Shown: positions 36,153-47,889 of the stretch, piece after piece
Numbering within the stretch: position 1 is the stretch's first letter
How the letters are laid out: the number at the start of each line of letters is the position of its first letter
Assembly (NCBI GenBank): GCA_019022495.1
Contig: JAFEKR010000039.1
Span: 291,001 to 355,000 of the forward strand
Length of the DNA stretch: 64,000 nucleotides
Origin: Epichloe hybrida
Taxonomy: Eukaryota > Ascomycota > Sordariomycetes > Hypocreales > Clavicipitaceae
Direction: 5' to 3'
The notes under the pieces: generated by a model
Seen by the model: only the letters and a program-made list of their open reading frames with translations
The model's database searches: none
What the model was told of the DNA's origin: nothing
Position numbers and translations under genes: made by a program

Positions 36153-38252
36153 TAGGTTATTTAGTGCATATCCTCGGATGAAATCAATACGCATGGTATT
36201 TGTGTCAACTTAAATAACCTGAACAGAGGAATGTAATGAAGTGGAGCAGGTTGGGCACATGTGATGGTGGTAAAGCCGAAAAGTCTTATTCATGTTTGAC
36301 ACGGCCATTTGATTTCATGTACGACATCGTATTCCAGACAATGTCCTGGACTCACAAAGATCAAACTTGCGGGTGGGGCTGCAGTGAATGACGACCACTT
36401 CCTCAAATACGTATCGCGCATTCTCTCACGATTGATAGACTGACTGATGGGGTTGGTTGTCGTTGATGTTTCACGGGAACGACGTTACTTACTTCGTTTG
36501 CTATATTAATGGTGATGCCAAGCTTCTGCTATTACTGTACTGATAGATGCCTCTCGAAGGCTCCATCTGCTCACACCGCTTCTCGTATCGAACAGTCATC
36601 TTAAGCTTGGTGCCAACCAAGGGCGGAGTGTCCCGGCAGACAGAATGTTGAGTAAAAAGAAGTCCGCGCCATGTGATGTCAGCTTTTTCCCCTGCCGCGA
36701 TCAGCAACTTGTTCTCATGTATTTTATAATCCGCACGTACTTTGCCCAACGAGTACCCGATCCTCGGCGACTGCCCCAGCCAGTAAGCACCCAGACGCGA
36801 AGTCGCGCCTCAAGTGAGCGTTGCTATTCGGAGCTGTGTTTTCTTGCTACTCGGCGCTGTACCCACAATGTGATACGGCCTCAAGTTGGCAAAAGCTATG
36901 AAGCGTGTCCGTGATTGCCTTTTTTTTCCTTTGACGTCCCGATATCGAACAATATTTCTGAAGAGACATCTTCACACATTTCCATGCATGGTAGCTTGTC
37001 ATCCCTGCTAGTGACGTTGCACGGTTTCTGTTTAATTATGTACCCGTTGTTGATCGACCCCAAAGAGAAAGAGAAAGCGACTCAATATTACTATTCCTGT
37101 TCAGCATACTGCATCTTGGTTACGCGTGCCAGGCGCGAAGTACCAACTCCTTCCATTGCACGGGGTTTCCCGGCAGATCCGCGGCACTTGCACAAACTCT
37201 GGACTTTCACGAGCCCTTCTTCGTCAAACCGGGCCCACGCCGTCTCGACTGCCCTCCGCTTTTTTTTTTCACCACGATCTCGTATCGCACGGTTCCAATC
37301 TCGGACTGCCGGTTGCTGATCCTCGAGCTGCGCAGCTGTTTGGCACAATAGCAGCATCACGAAGTCGTTGAAATCTGGTCAGGACGTGCAACGACTATAA
37401 TATTTGCCTGCCTCTTGAATCAGGCAAATGCGATCCCAAAACACCTCATCCACCACCTTCACCACCTTATCCGAATTGTATACGAGACTGAGCACTGCGA
37501 GGCTTCGTCAATTCCGCCGGTCTCTCTCGCCCTTACCTGCGGCTTACTACGCCCGAGGCTACTACATGTACATACGGATCGACTTCAATATAGAGATGTC
37601 GAGTGAGTCCCCGAACTCTAAAGATTCGTTGTATTGATGGTTGAAGTAGCGCCGGATCAGCCAGAAGAAGGGGAAGGAAAAGGAATCGACGACTTTGTCA
37701 CTTTTCGTGGTGAGCTCATCGTTTCTATCTAACATACAACACAGGTGCGTAGACTGAGGATTGATGAAGACTGCCATGCAGCTAGCTATATATACCACGT
37801 AACCCAGCTTTATCAAGTGACGCGTATCATCAGAACCGACATCTGGCCAAGAAGAGTTGTGCCTCAATAATAATCTAAACACCCTGATGTGACACTAGCA
37901 ATCGTTGAATCGGGCGGGCCAAGCTCTTATTAAGAGATCTAGCCCCTATAGCGGACGCAGTTGATGTTGCACGAAAAAAGAGGCGCAGCCGACTGGCCAC
38001 TAATCGGTGCGTTCATTATCTACATAGGTAGGCGAAAGTCTAGATAACCACAAAGATTCGCCCTATTAGATAAAATAACCTTATTATTTAACTACGTAGC
38101 TATAAATTATATAAAATATATTATAATACTAGGAAAGTATTTTTCTTTTACCTCTAATACTTAATACTTTCTATAATACCCTCTAGCATATAAAATAAAT
38201 TAACTTAAACCTAGGACAAATCCTTCATTATTCTCACATCTGCACCCCCACT
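36153..38252. other. Intergenic region bridging the two compartments
   Basis: This 2.1 kb has no supportable gene. Small frames at 36501-36749 (-) and 37091-37360 (-) show no family resemblance. A poly-T run lies at about 37260. From about 38030 the base composition shifts sharply to AT-rich, TAG/TAA-dense sequence that marks the edge of the RIP-affected compartment. Confidence 0.5.
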
Positions 38253-38532
38253 GTACATACAGTCCACCCCCTGATTGATTTTACACGAGTACATGACAAG
38301 GGGTAGCAGGCCAATAACATATCAAGCCGTGGCCTAGCGTAGCACTAAGCGGGGTAAGAAGTATCTAATTATAGGTGAAATTTACTAGGGCTGTTAAGTA
38401 CCTCTTACTAGCGTAAATGACTTATAGCACCCCTAATAGCTCCACTAGCAGCAGCCACTAAGAGCTAATAGTAGCTGCCCTGCGTGGGGCTTGTAGTTGT
38501 GTAAAATCAAACAGGGGGTGGACTGTATGCAC
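38253..38532. repeat. MITE with about 34 bp terminal inverted repeats
   Basis: The left end (38253-38286) reads CATACAGTCCACCCCC then TGATTGATTTTACAC. The right end (38499-38532), read on the other strand, has the same sequence with a single mismatch over 31 bp and one more in the outer three bases. The 280 bp element has no coding capacity, and its interior is AT-rich. Its right inverted repeat overlaps the 3' end of the secreted-protein gene. A decayed relative lies at 10236-10490. I could not fix a target-site duplication. Confidence 0.85.
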
Positions 38533-38859
38533 TTTTCAAGATACAGTTGCCATTCTCCCAGCACTCATATTTAGAGCCAAACATCCTCTCACAGGAATCG
38601 ACGAACTACAGAGTGGTCAGTCCTCCGTAAAGTATAACAATAGTGTAATATTGTTAACTGCTAAGCTCCACAATGTAGCCATTCAAGATGCTGTACTCAC
38701 CGTCCAGACGCCTTGTGGGCTGCAGGTCATCCAGCCTTTTTTATCAGAAGTGCATTTGTACTCCGGGTGCTGCTTATCGTACTTGCAAGGTTCTTGGTTC
38801 TCTGGCAATGCGAGGGTAACGCCTGCAAGAGCGGCCACGGTGACTGTAACGAACTTCAT
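38507..38859 (-). CDS. Small secreted six-cysteine protein, C-terminus altered by MITE
   Basis: Two exons, 38859-38701 and 38605-38507, with a 95 bp intron (GTGAGT donor, GACTGAC branch, TGTAG acceptor), give 85 residues. The N-terminus MKFVTVTVAALAGVTLALP is a textbook signal peptide with cleavage near residue 17-19. The mature part, about 66 residues, holds Cys25, Cys36, Cys46, Cys58, Cys68 and Cys74 in KYDKQHPEYKC, GWMTCSPQGVWTF and YECWENGNC contexts. This would allow three disulfides. I do not recognise a named family. It is the size and type of fungal small secreted (effector-like) proteins, and its position at the edge of a transposon block fits that class. From about Ser78 the frame enters the MITE inverted repeat, which supplies AYSPPPV and the stop. 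The original C-terminus may be lost. A TATA-like ATATAAAT lies about 75 bp upstream. Confidence 0.75.
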
Positions 38860-39019
38860 GTCGGAGTGTGTGTATGAGAAGTCTTAGCAAAGCCTAAGGA
38901 AAGACTAAGGCTATGCAGAGAATAGTAATAATATTTATATTTAATTCTCTGATTCATGAAGCAGGCCCTTTCTTTAGCCGCCAGTTTCTATCGAAGGGGT
39001 ACTCCCTCCGTACAGGGGG
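38860..39019 (-). promoter_or_regulatory. Promoter of the secreted-protein gene
   Basis: The minus strand contains ATATAAATATTATTACTAT (about 38925-38943), a plausible TATA region 70-85 bp before the ATG. The stretch is bounded on its far side by a solo LTR at 39020, so the whole proximal promoter is only about 160 bp. Confidence 0.45.
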
Positions 39020-39172
39020 TGTTACGATATAAAACGTAAGATCTAAGGAGTGTGTGAAGGTTGTTGATTCAACTAGCTAGAGGCTGAAGCTATCGTCTAA
39101 TATAGGGGTTCTAGGTCACGTGCTAGGCCACATCCGAAGTGGCAGGCCACTTGTCAATTCTAGCACGTAACA
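39020..39172. repeat. Solo LTR, 153 bp
   Basis: The unit starts TGTTACGATATAAAACG and ends AGCACGTAACA, giving the inverted ends TGTTACG/CGTAACA typical of LTRs. It is flanked on both sides by GGGGG, consistent with a 5 bp target-site duplication. No internal coding region is present, so it is best read as a solo LTR or a very short non-autonomous element. It is noticeably less AT-rich than its right-hand neighbours. Confidence 0.65.
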
Positions 39173-39259
39173 GGGGGGGAATCCTCACAAGACTCGGAAC
39201 AGTAGCTTGCAGCCTAATAGGCCCTGGTTACCCCGTTAGTATAAGTGTTAGGTAGGGGT

Positions 39260-39526
39260 TGTTAGGAGCACGGAGGCTAGGGAGTCGCGGACAGGACGGT
39301 CACATAATGAAGCCCTTAGGTAAGCCTTAGCTTACGTAAATAACTAAGTAGCTACTAGATAGCTATATGTATATAGTAAGGTATTTAGATAAAAACTACT
39401 TATAAGAGATATAAAAGGTTAGAGTTTAAGACCTTTATATACTTACCTCTAAGTAGTAACTCTCTAGCTATAACTAAGAACCTTAGCCTTTACTTTATTT
39501 ATATTTCTCTTACTATAGTTATAATA
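39260..39526 (+). repeat. 5' LTR of Gypsy-A (267 bp)
   Basis: The limits come from matching to the 267 bp LTRs of Gypsy-B. The first about 60 bases keep GC-rich words (GTTAGGAGCACGGAGG) while the rest is transition-mutated. Confidence 0.8.
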
Positions 39527-40187
39527 AGTTAAACTCTTAAACTCTTTTAGGAAAATAAACTATTAGCTAGATTTAAATATAAAGGAGCTATAGGATATTT
39601 ACTTGGAATATACTTATATTACCTAGTAAGAAAGCCCTAAACCTATAATACCTAAGTAGTAACCTAAATACTTTAACTATAGAATATAATAAGGTATAGT
39701 AAATATTACCTAACTAATATTATAACCCTAGATCTAGAAATAATAATAATCTAGACTAGCTATAGAGGTAATATAAGGTTATATAAGCCTAGCTATATAA
39801 TACTTATATAAGATAAAAGATCTTAAAAATAAAAGTATAGCTTAAAGAAATAAAAGTAAACTTATAATTAGCTAAATTAGGTAAAAGACTTATAATTACC
39901 CCTTAGATAAATACACTAATAAATCCTATATTTCTAGGTTTCCTACCTAATAGTAAGTTTATAATAAGTATATACTTATAAAGCTTTATAAAAATATAGT
40001 ATAAGGTACTTATATATAAAGGAAATACTTATAAGAATTTATAGGTATACTTATAAGATTTAAATATACTATTCTAGTTAGACTTAAGAACCTTCTAGGA
40101 TAATAGAATAAAGGTAATATATACTAGTAGCTACCTAGCTAATAATATAAAGTAATAATAGATACGTTATATAATAGTAAATAGGAT

Positions 40188-40494
40188 TGTTGGAACAAAG
40201 GTGATATTAATCGCGCGTCGCAGCCGCAATTACCCGGCAGAAGCTCAGGCCGCGCGCGGACCCCACACGTGACCCACAACCCGGCACGTTGATTGGCTAG
40301 GAAATATGGGGACATAAACACGCAACCCCTTTTCCCTTTATATATTATAACTTCTAGCTTTTTACCTCTCCTTTCCTATAACTTAATCAATCATGATAAC
40401 AGATAACGTAGCCTAGAATAGATAATTGATGATAATACTATTCTTCGGGCTCACGACTGTATTATATTAAATTTAATACCCTGTGAATCTAACA
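40188..40494 (+). repeat. 5' LTR of Copia-1
   Basis: 307 bp with ends TGTTGGA and TCTAACA. The outer (left) half keeps GC-rich sequence such as ACCCGGCAGAAGCTCAGG, while the inner end shows transitions relative to the 3' LTR. It is followed immediately by CTAATTAGTGGTTACC, a candidate primer-binding region shared with Copia-2. Confidence 0.92.
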
Positions 40495-40888
40495 CTAATT
40501 AGTGGTTACCTTTATAGATAACCACGTAGTCTTTAAACACCGCAGATTAGTAAGGTTAATTAGAAGAGGCAGCTTATGTAATAATAACTTGCCCTATGAA
40601 ATAGGAGGGCCACGTTTGACGATAAGTTATGCTAATGGAAAGGTATAATATAGCTCTCTTCTTACTTTAGTATTAATATTTATATCTATATAGACTCTGA
40701 AATAATAAAGAAAGGTTTAATACTAGTAGCTAAGCTATCCCCTTGTCTTTCTTTATTATACGTTCTATTATGTATTTGAAGTTAACTGCCTTACCTTACG
40801 ATCCTTTATATCCAAAATACGTTATATAATCATAGTTATACCCCTTTTCTTCTTATATTATAAGATCTACCTCCCTTAATTAATTAGA

Positions 40889-43800
40889 ATGTCGGATGTA
40901 GCTAAACTATCTAGGACCTCTGGTTAATTTAGAGTTCCTAGCAAGACTAATAGCTATAACGATGCTATGGAAGGCATTAAAATAGGAGATAATAATAAAT
41001 ACCCTAATAAAGGAAAAACCCCTATTTATACTAACCTATACCCCTATATCTCTATAAGGCTTTAATAATATATTATAGAAAAACTGCTTTAATAAATAGG
41101 AAGTTCTAAACATAAAGAGATAATAACACCTAAGGAAATAAGTCTTTATATCCTTATAAAGACTAAATAATATAAGGAGCAAGGGTTATTTAAAAGAACA
41201 CTATTCTCTGAATTTAGCAATAACTTCTATAAATAGTTAAGGGATAAGTTCGCGGAAGGAAGAGACCTTTTACAAAACAGACTTCAAGACTATCTTCTTT
41301 ATAATAGAGTGTACATAACTATTAGAAGAGGTACTAAGATAGTAAATAACCTTAAAGAAGTAGTAAACTAAGAAGAATTTAGATTTTAGACTCTTAAAGA
41401 AATTAAAGAGGCTAGGAAGAAGTACATAGGCTTCCGAAAGAACCTACAGAATAAAGAATTCTTCTGTAATCTACTAGACAATAGTAATGTTAGAACTAGG
41501 CAACCTACCCCGTCACCCTGGTTATTAGTATAATTACTATTAAAAGGATTAATAAGCTAGACTCCCCTAGAAAAACCAAGTTAATCCTCTCTAGGAAGGC
41601 CTAGTTAATCTCCCCTAGGAAGGTTAATTAACCTAGAGTTAAGACCGCCTAAGGATGCTATTCGCGAGTATTTACGGGTAACTCCCCTGCCTATAATTTC
41701 ACTAGAGGTAAGTTAGTAGTATTACCCTATTAACACTACTAATAATGCCCCTAAGTAGGAGAGTTACTAACGGAGGCAACCTATGCTATCTAGGGCTAGT
41801 AGTGCCCCTGTTGGCATAGCTTAAAGAGCTATAATTCCTCCTTCTTAATATAAGGAAGAGGAGGATTAAAGGGAATAATAAGCCCTAAGGGTACTACTTA
41901 TAAAGCTACTCTCTTACTTCCTAAAGACCTTACTACCCCTTCTACAGATACAAAGGGAAATACCTAGAGGACCCCCATAGACCTAGAGACCTTTACTAAA
42001 GTAGATTATTAACCTATCTAAGGTATACCCTAAAGAATAACTCTATAGCGCTAATAACTATAATATCCTTAAATTAAAGCTTTAAACATTCTGTAGAAAG
42101 TGTGAGTTACTTAATATCTAGCCTAAATAAGCTAGTTATGCTTTTAAGGTTATACTTAAAGGTAAAGCACTATAATACTATACAGACTACCTCTCTAAAC
42201 CTAGATAACTATAAGATCTCCCTATGCTTATTAGCTGTATAAGAGAATGATTTAAAACTAAGGATATATAGCAAAGATATCTACTAGAGTGGAATAACAC
42301 TTCCTTGCGAGAAATGGTAAATAATGACCTAAGTAAGTTAATAATTAAATACTTTAATAAACTTACAGAAAGACTAGCTATCTTATAACAAGCAGTGCCT
42401 AAAGTAAGCTAAACTAAAAGGGCACTCTAGAATTAACTTATTAAAGCCTATTATAGTATTCTAGAGTGTAAAGGAGCGATTATAGATCCGCTAGACAGAC
42501 TATAAGAGTTCTATAAATGGATTAGAATAACCCTTTGTCTTATTAAGGAAGAGAAGAAAAACTATTAATAGTTCCTAACCAAAACTATAACCCTAGAGTA
42601 ATTCTAGACTAACTAAAGATATAATAGGACTAGAAAAGAGACCTAATACCCCTTAAAACCATAAGGAAGAGGAGGTACTTCCCGCATAAAGAAATGCTAT
42701 ATATATGGTAAGGAAGGATGCTAGTTATCTAAGCACCCTAAAGAGGACTATAAGAAAGCGTTTTAACGCTTTAAGAATCATTACCTTACGGATTTAACTA
42801 ATAACTTATATTATTTATTTCTTACTTAGTACGAGGGAGAACACAAGTCCTAACCCCTTATTAATAATAAAATTGCTTAGTACATGAAGAGCATTGGATT
42901 TAATAATAGCCCTAATGATATAGATGGGCTAGTACCTACAAGCTTCTTTACTTATAGAACCTAGATTAATAGCAAAAGAACAGTTTAATTCCTAATAAGG
43001 CAAGCAGCTTATTATAGTCTAAGCAAAGAAGACCCCTTTTAGCAGGAACTTATAAATAAAGCCCTAGTGACATTTATATTAGAAGATTACTATTCCTATG
43101 CGATATTCTAAGGGATTATGCCTGACACGGGAGCCGTAAAGTTCTTTATAGTAAGGCACCCTTAATTTCTTGCTTTATAACGTTAGATACCCACATTATA
43201 GCTTAATGAATTAATAGAGAAGAAGGTATTAGTTAGATTTAGCGTAGGAGACCTGATTATTACGCTTAGAGCGGCTATTATGCCTACTCCCTTTAGAAAT
43301 ATCCTCTTTTAGGTTGTCCCTACGAACACTCTATTTCTTTTATCCCTTAATAATATAGACTATCTAAAGATTAATTTTAATATCTCTAAGAACACACTAT
43401 AATAAGGAAACATTAAAGTCCCTATTGTATGTAAATAGGGCTATGCCTAGATGCTTCTTACACAGAAAGAAAAAGCAGTTGCTTAGAGCTACCTTATAGA
43501 AGGCAAGCTATAGCAATTATATTGCCGCTTTAGACATCTATTAATCTAACGTTTACACGAGGTTCTCTGTAAATTAGGGCACGATATTGACATTAAAGCT
43601 ATTAGGGAGCTAATAAGAATCTGCTACTAATACTAAATGTACGTAGATAGCCCTAATTACTTTAAGTTTACCCTTAAGAACAAGTGTAGCTTTAATTATA
43701 AAGTAATAGTAAATATCTTCTACCTGGATAGCAACTACCCTACACTCTATGCTATAGATATAGCTATAGCGTTTAACGTAGTGAAATTCCTTAATGATAT

Positions 43801-46186
43801 CTCTGCGAAAACAACCTAGGAAGCCCTCTAAATATACTAGATTAATGCTTACCTAGGCCCCCTAGACTTTATTATCATAGACGCTAGAATAAACTTCTAT
43901 GGTAATAAATTTAGATAATTCGTAGCTTTAATATTAATTTTAATTAAGAAAGTCCTTGTTAAGGCACACTATAGCATAGGGAAGGTTAAAAGGTATTATA
44001 GGCTGCTCTAAAGAGCCTATGATATAATTAGATGCAAATGCCCTATAATGCTAGAACCTGTTGCCCTTTAAATAGCAATTAAGGCCCTGAATAACACTAT
44101 AGGCCCTAATGGCCTTATCCTAACCCTCCTTATCTTTAGAGCTTACTTACGTATGATAAATGAGTCCCTACTATTGCCTAATATTATATAGTGTGTGATT
44201 ATAGTATAGAAGGCTACTAAAGAAATTAAGAGACTCCACGCTATCTAGAAGGTTAATAAGGCCCTTGCTAAACATAACAGCCTAGACACCTTAAAGACCC
44301 TTAGCCTGCTGCTTAGATTAAAGGTTAAGGTCTAGCGAGAAGGTAAGGGATAGGCAGGTTTATATAAGCTACTAGTGATTACTAGAGAAAGCTGTACACT
44401 TAATATGCCTAGAGGCCTAAAGACCTTTAGGTTAATATCTATTAAGCCTTACTATAATAACCTTAGTGCGGAGAAGATAGCAGAGCCTAGTAAAGAGGAA
44501 GGAGAAAAAGGGCAAGAGGCCTATAATAAGAATATAGTGCTGCTAATACTACTAAAGCGAGGACGCGGAAGGCTACGGAAGAACCCTCCTATAATACCTT
44601 AAGGTGCTAATACCTTCCTATTAGCAAAAGAATATAGTGACCTAGCTCTTGTAATTAAGCTGCGTAAGGAAGGAGTTATTAAGACCCCTAGTGAACCTTT
44701 TAAGCTATTAATAAAAGCGGAAATTAATACCCTGATTAAGTAAGGTGTATTTAAATTTATTATGTTTAACAAGGAAGAATATGGTGGAATTTAAATCTTT
44801 AATTCCTGGATTATTAATAAGATTAAGGGTAAGATAACAGAACCCTATAAAAAGTCACGCCTTGTGATCTAAGGGTGTGAGGATAAAGGGAAATAGGCCA
44901 TTCTCACACAGGCCCTAACGATTTAACGCGCGAGCTAACGTCTTATCCTCGCGATAGCCCTGTTAGTAAGATTAAGGAAATTCCTTATCTAGCTAAGAGA
45001 TATCTGTTAGGCTTATATACAGGCCCGTATATTGCTAGAGCGGCTAATCCTAGCGCGCTTACCGATTTAGATACGGTATCTTTACCCGCCTAGTATAATC
45101 TTAAGGGTTATAAAACCCCTTTATAGGCTCACAGAGGTAGGAACACACTAGTAGGTTACATATTATAAGCATTATAGAGAGAACCTCTAGATAGAAACCT
45201 CTACGTATAATCCCTACCTGCTTGTAACTACGAAGGAAAGCCCTAACTTTGCTTGCGTTAGAATGCAAACTAATAACATGATTAGCCTCTTAGATGAGAA
45301 GTTCTCTAAGAAGGAAAAGACCTAGCTTACTATAGTAGGCTTTAATATAAAGCTAAAGCAATTCCTAACTTAGGACTGCTCTCTTACATTTAATAGTAGT
45401 ATTATCTCGCTAGAGAATAATACTATTAAGATCTAGTAGAAAGGGTAAAGTAATAAGTTAGAGTTAGTTCTAATAACTAACTTTAAGCATAAATACATTA
45501 AGTAGAGGGCCTGAGGCGCTTATATTACCTTAATCTGCTAACTAGAGGCTTACTTTAACCTATCCATCGCTATATAACACTAGGAGCTAACCCCAGAGGA
45601 CGTGAAAGCCCTTAATTACCGCCTAAAGTGGCAGATAGATTACCTAGAGAGAGGCCTAATGTTTATCCTAATTAACCTTAAGAAGACAAAGCTCTTTGCA
45701 TTTGTAGATAGATCCTTTGCTAATAACTAGGACCTATCCTTATAACTAGGATATGTACTTATCCTAGCGAATAAAGACTACACTAATAGCAAGTTCATAA
45801 TTAAAGGTAATATTATGTACTTTAGCTTAATAAAGAGTAAGAGAGTTATATAAAGCGTACTTACCTTAGAAGTCTATAGCATAGTAGCTAGTGTTAATAT
45901 AGCTTACGTAATTATAACTACCCTGAACTTAGTTACTAACTAACTAAAGCTCCTAAAGATCCTAGTTATTATATATATAGATTTATACTCCTTATATAAG
46001 TGCCTTATTAAGCTTAGTATAATAAAGGAGAAATACCTAATGATTAATATTATGGCCCTTTAATAGTTATATAAACGCTAAGAACTTTACAAGATCTAAT
46101 AGATTAACAGAGAGAATAACCTAGCTAATGCCTTTACAAAGGTATTACCTAATAAGGCCCTTAAGAGCTTTATCTTAACTAACTAG
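40889..46186 (+). pseudogene. Decayed gag-pol of Copia-1
   Basis: A relic start is ATGTCGGATGTAGC at 40889. A zinc-knuckle remnant (CYIYGKEGC, then SKHP) lies near 42699-42740. An integrase remnant (YFKFTLKNKCSFNYKVIVNI, then ISAKTT) lies near 43650-43815. The reverse-transcriptase core lies near 44880-45300 and shows AILTQAL, LILAIAL, ARILLERLILARLP and VIKPLYRLTEVG. The RNase H end lies near 45750-46186 and includes YSLYKCLIKLSIIKEKYLMI. Dozens of TAA/TAG codons interrupt it. No frame is functional. Confidence 0.85.
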
Positions 46187-46684
46187 ATAACTATCTGGAT
46201 AGAGGGATAGGTTACTTATGTGTAATATATATGTGGTGAGAGGAAAGGGTAATCCTCTAGGAGGATAGCTATAGGGATGGGATAGTAATACGCGGGGGAT
46301 TTACGCCCTTGTAGTTAATATCCCTAGCGGGCATAACCACGCTAGCTTACTAGGCCCTCCTAGTGGACTATAGAAAATAATAGCGGTGAGTAGGAGAATA
46401 AAGGTGTTACTAAGGAGGAGGAAGATATTATATACGCGCTAAGGTGTGGTATATATGTTATTTTAAGGAAAAGAAGGGATTTAGAAGGACCTACTTATCC
46501 TTACATAAGCTTATAGGCTAAGCGAGATTGTTATTTCCCTTTTGTTAGTAACTATATGCCTAGATAGGCTATAAGTTCTTTTCCTTATATCCCCTATTAA
46601 TTACATTCTTAATCTGTCTTTCCTTTTTTATTTCTACAATTAATATTACGTGTTAATAATTATGTTAAAAGAGAGAAGTTCTAG

Positions 46685-46991
46685 TGTTAGAACAAAGGTG
46701 ATATTAATTACGCGTTATAGCCGTAATTACCTAGCAGAAGCTTAGGCCGCGCGCGGACCCTACACGTAACCTACAACCTAGCGCGTTGATTGGCTAGGAA
46801 ATGTGGGGACATAAACGCGCAACCCCTTTTCCCTTTATGTATTATAACTTCTAGCTTTTTACCTCTCCTTTCCTATAACTTAATTAATCATGACAACAGA
46901 TAACGTAGCCTAGAATAGATAATTGATAACGATACTATTCTTCGGGCTCACGACTGTATTACATTGAATTCAATACCCTGTGAATCCAACA
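46685..46991 (+). repeat. 3' LTR of Copia-1
   Basis: 307 bp, TGTTAGAAC to TCCAACA. Its outer (right) end keeps ATTGAATTCAAT where the 5' LTR has ATTAAATTTAAT. Its inner part is more mutated than the 5' LTR. Confidence 0.92.
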
Positions 46992-47249
46992 AGGATAGTT
47001 ATATATATCCTATATTTATAGATTTATATCTTAGCCTAGTATAATAAAGACATAAGGGGCTTAGAAGCTACTAGGATATTACCCTTTAAAAGTGATAAAG
47101 ATAAAAGCTAAATTACCTAACTAAATCCCCTTATATTTAAGAGCCTATAACTAGGAGTTCCTAGCTATCTATAAGGCTAAGGTAAAAAAGCTAAAGTTAT
47201 AATAATATCTATAATAAAGAGTTATAATAAAAGCTATAATAAAGAGAGT

Positions 47250-47529
47250 ACTTATGTAAGTCTATAGTGGTGAGAGGTAAAGGGCTAATCCTCGTAGCTA
47301 ATTAGCTAGGGATGGTTAGTGTAATGCGCGTGGCCCTTGTTTTGCTATCCCTTATCATAACGCGCGATAATATACCTATTCTAACACTAGAACCTAATAG
47401 CGGTATAAGGAGAATAAAGGTGTTACTAAGGAGAGGAAAAAGGATATACGCGCTAAGGTGTGGTTAATATGTTATTTTAAGGAAAAGAAGGGATTTAGAA
47501 GGACCTTTATCCTTACATAAGCTTATAGG
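47250..47529 (+). mobile_element. Copia 3'-untranslated fragment, plus orientation
   Basis: From CTTATGTAAGTCTATAG onward the segment resembles the post-pol region of Copia-1 (about 46210-46530), including GGTGTTACTAAGGAG and AAGAAGGGATTTAGAAGGAC. It stops at GCTTATAGG (47529), where Copia-3 begins in the opposite direction. It has no LTR or coding region. Confidence 0.65.
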
Positions 47530-47889
47530 CGTATAGTTACTAATAAAAGGGAAATAATAATCTTGCTTAGCCTATGAGCCTATGTAAGGATAAGTAGGTC
47601 TTTCTAAATCCCTTCTTTTCCTTAAAATAGCATATATCCTACACTATAGCGTGTATATAATATCTTCCTCCTCCTTAGTAATGCCTTTAATTTCTATAGT
47701 TTACTAGGAGGGCCTAGTAGGCTAGTATAGCCGTGGCTACTAGGGATATTAACTATAGGGGCGTAAATCCCTTGCGTATTACTATCTTATCCCTATAGCT
47801 ACCCTTCTAGAGAATTACCTTTTCTCTTACTATATATATATTACGCGTAAGTAACCTATCCCTCTATTTATATAGTTATTTAGTTAGTT

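Larger units (their letters stand above)
40188..46991 (+). mobile_element. Copia-1: complete copia-type LTR retrotransposon (6.8 kb)
   Basis: Two 307 bp LTRs (40188-40494 and 46685-46991) begin TGTTRGAAC and end TCYAACA. AGGAT occurs directly on both sides (40183-40187 and 46992-46996) as the target-site duplication. The internal region is heavily RIP-decayed but keeps a plus-strand gag, integrase, reverse transcriptase, RNase H order, which defines the copia type. It is inserted into Gypsy-A, whose sequence resumes without loss on the far side. Confidence 0.93.
39260..47249 (+). mobile_element. Gypsy-A: 5' fragment of a gypsy-type LTR retrotransposon, interrupted
   Basis: Its LTR (39260-39526, starting TGTTAGGAGCACGG) is the reverse complement of the Gypsy-B LTRs. 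The following sequence to 40187, and then 46992 to about 47249, matches the corresponding 5' internal part of Gypsy-B in inverted orientation. Copia-1 splits it. After about 47249 similarity stops and a copia fragment begins, so the pol region and 3' LTR are missing. All frames are broken by TAA/TAG, as expected from RIP. Confidence 0.8.

Noticed and set aside
36501..36749. 82-codon minus-strand frame
   Set aside because: No family resemblance, no signal peptide, no upstream promoter signal I could defend.
37091..37360. 89-codon minus-strand frame with a basic, charged sequence
   Set aside because: Could be a gene relic, but I recognise no family and found no flanking exons; not supported enough to call.
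38651..38887. 78-codon plus-strand frame over the secreted-protein gene
   Set aside because: It is the antisense shadow; the minus strand has signal peptide, intron signals and cysteine pattern.
43637..44602. 60- and 75-codon open frames inside Copia-1
   Set aside because: They are short stop-free runs within the decayed integrase/pol region and not independent genes.
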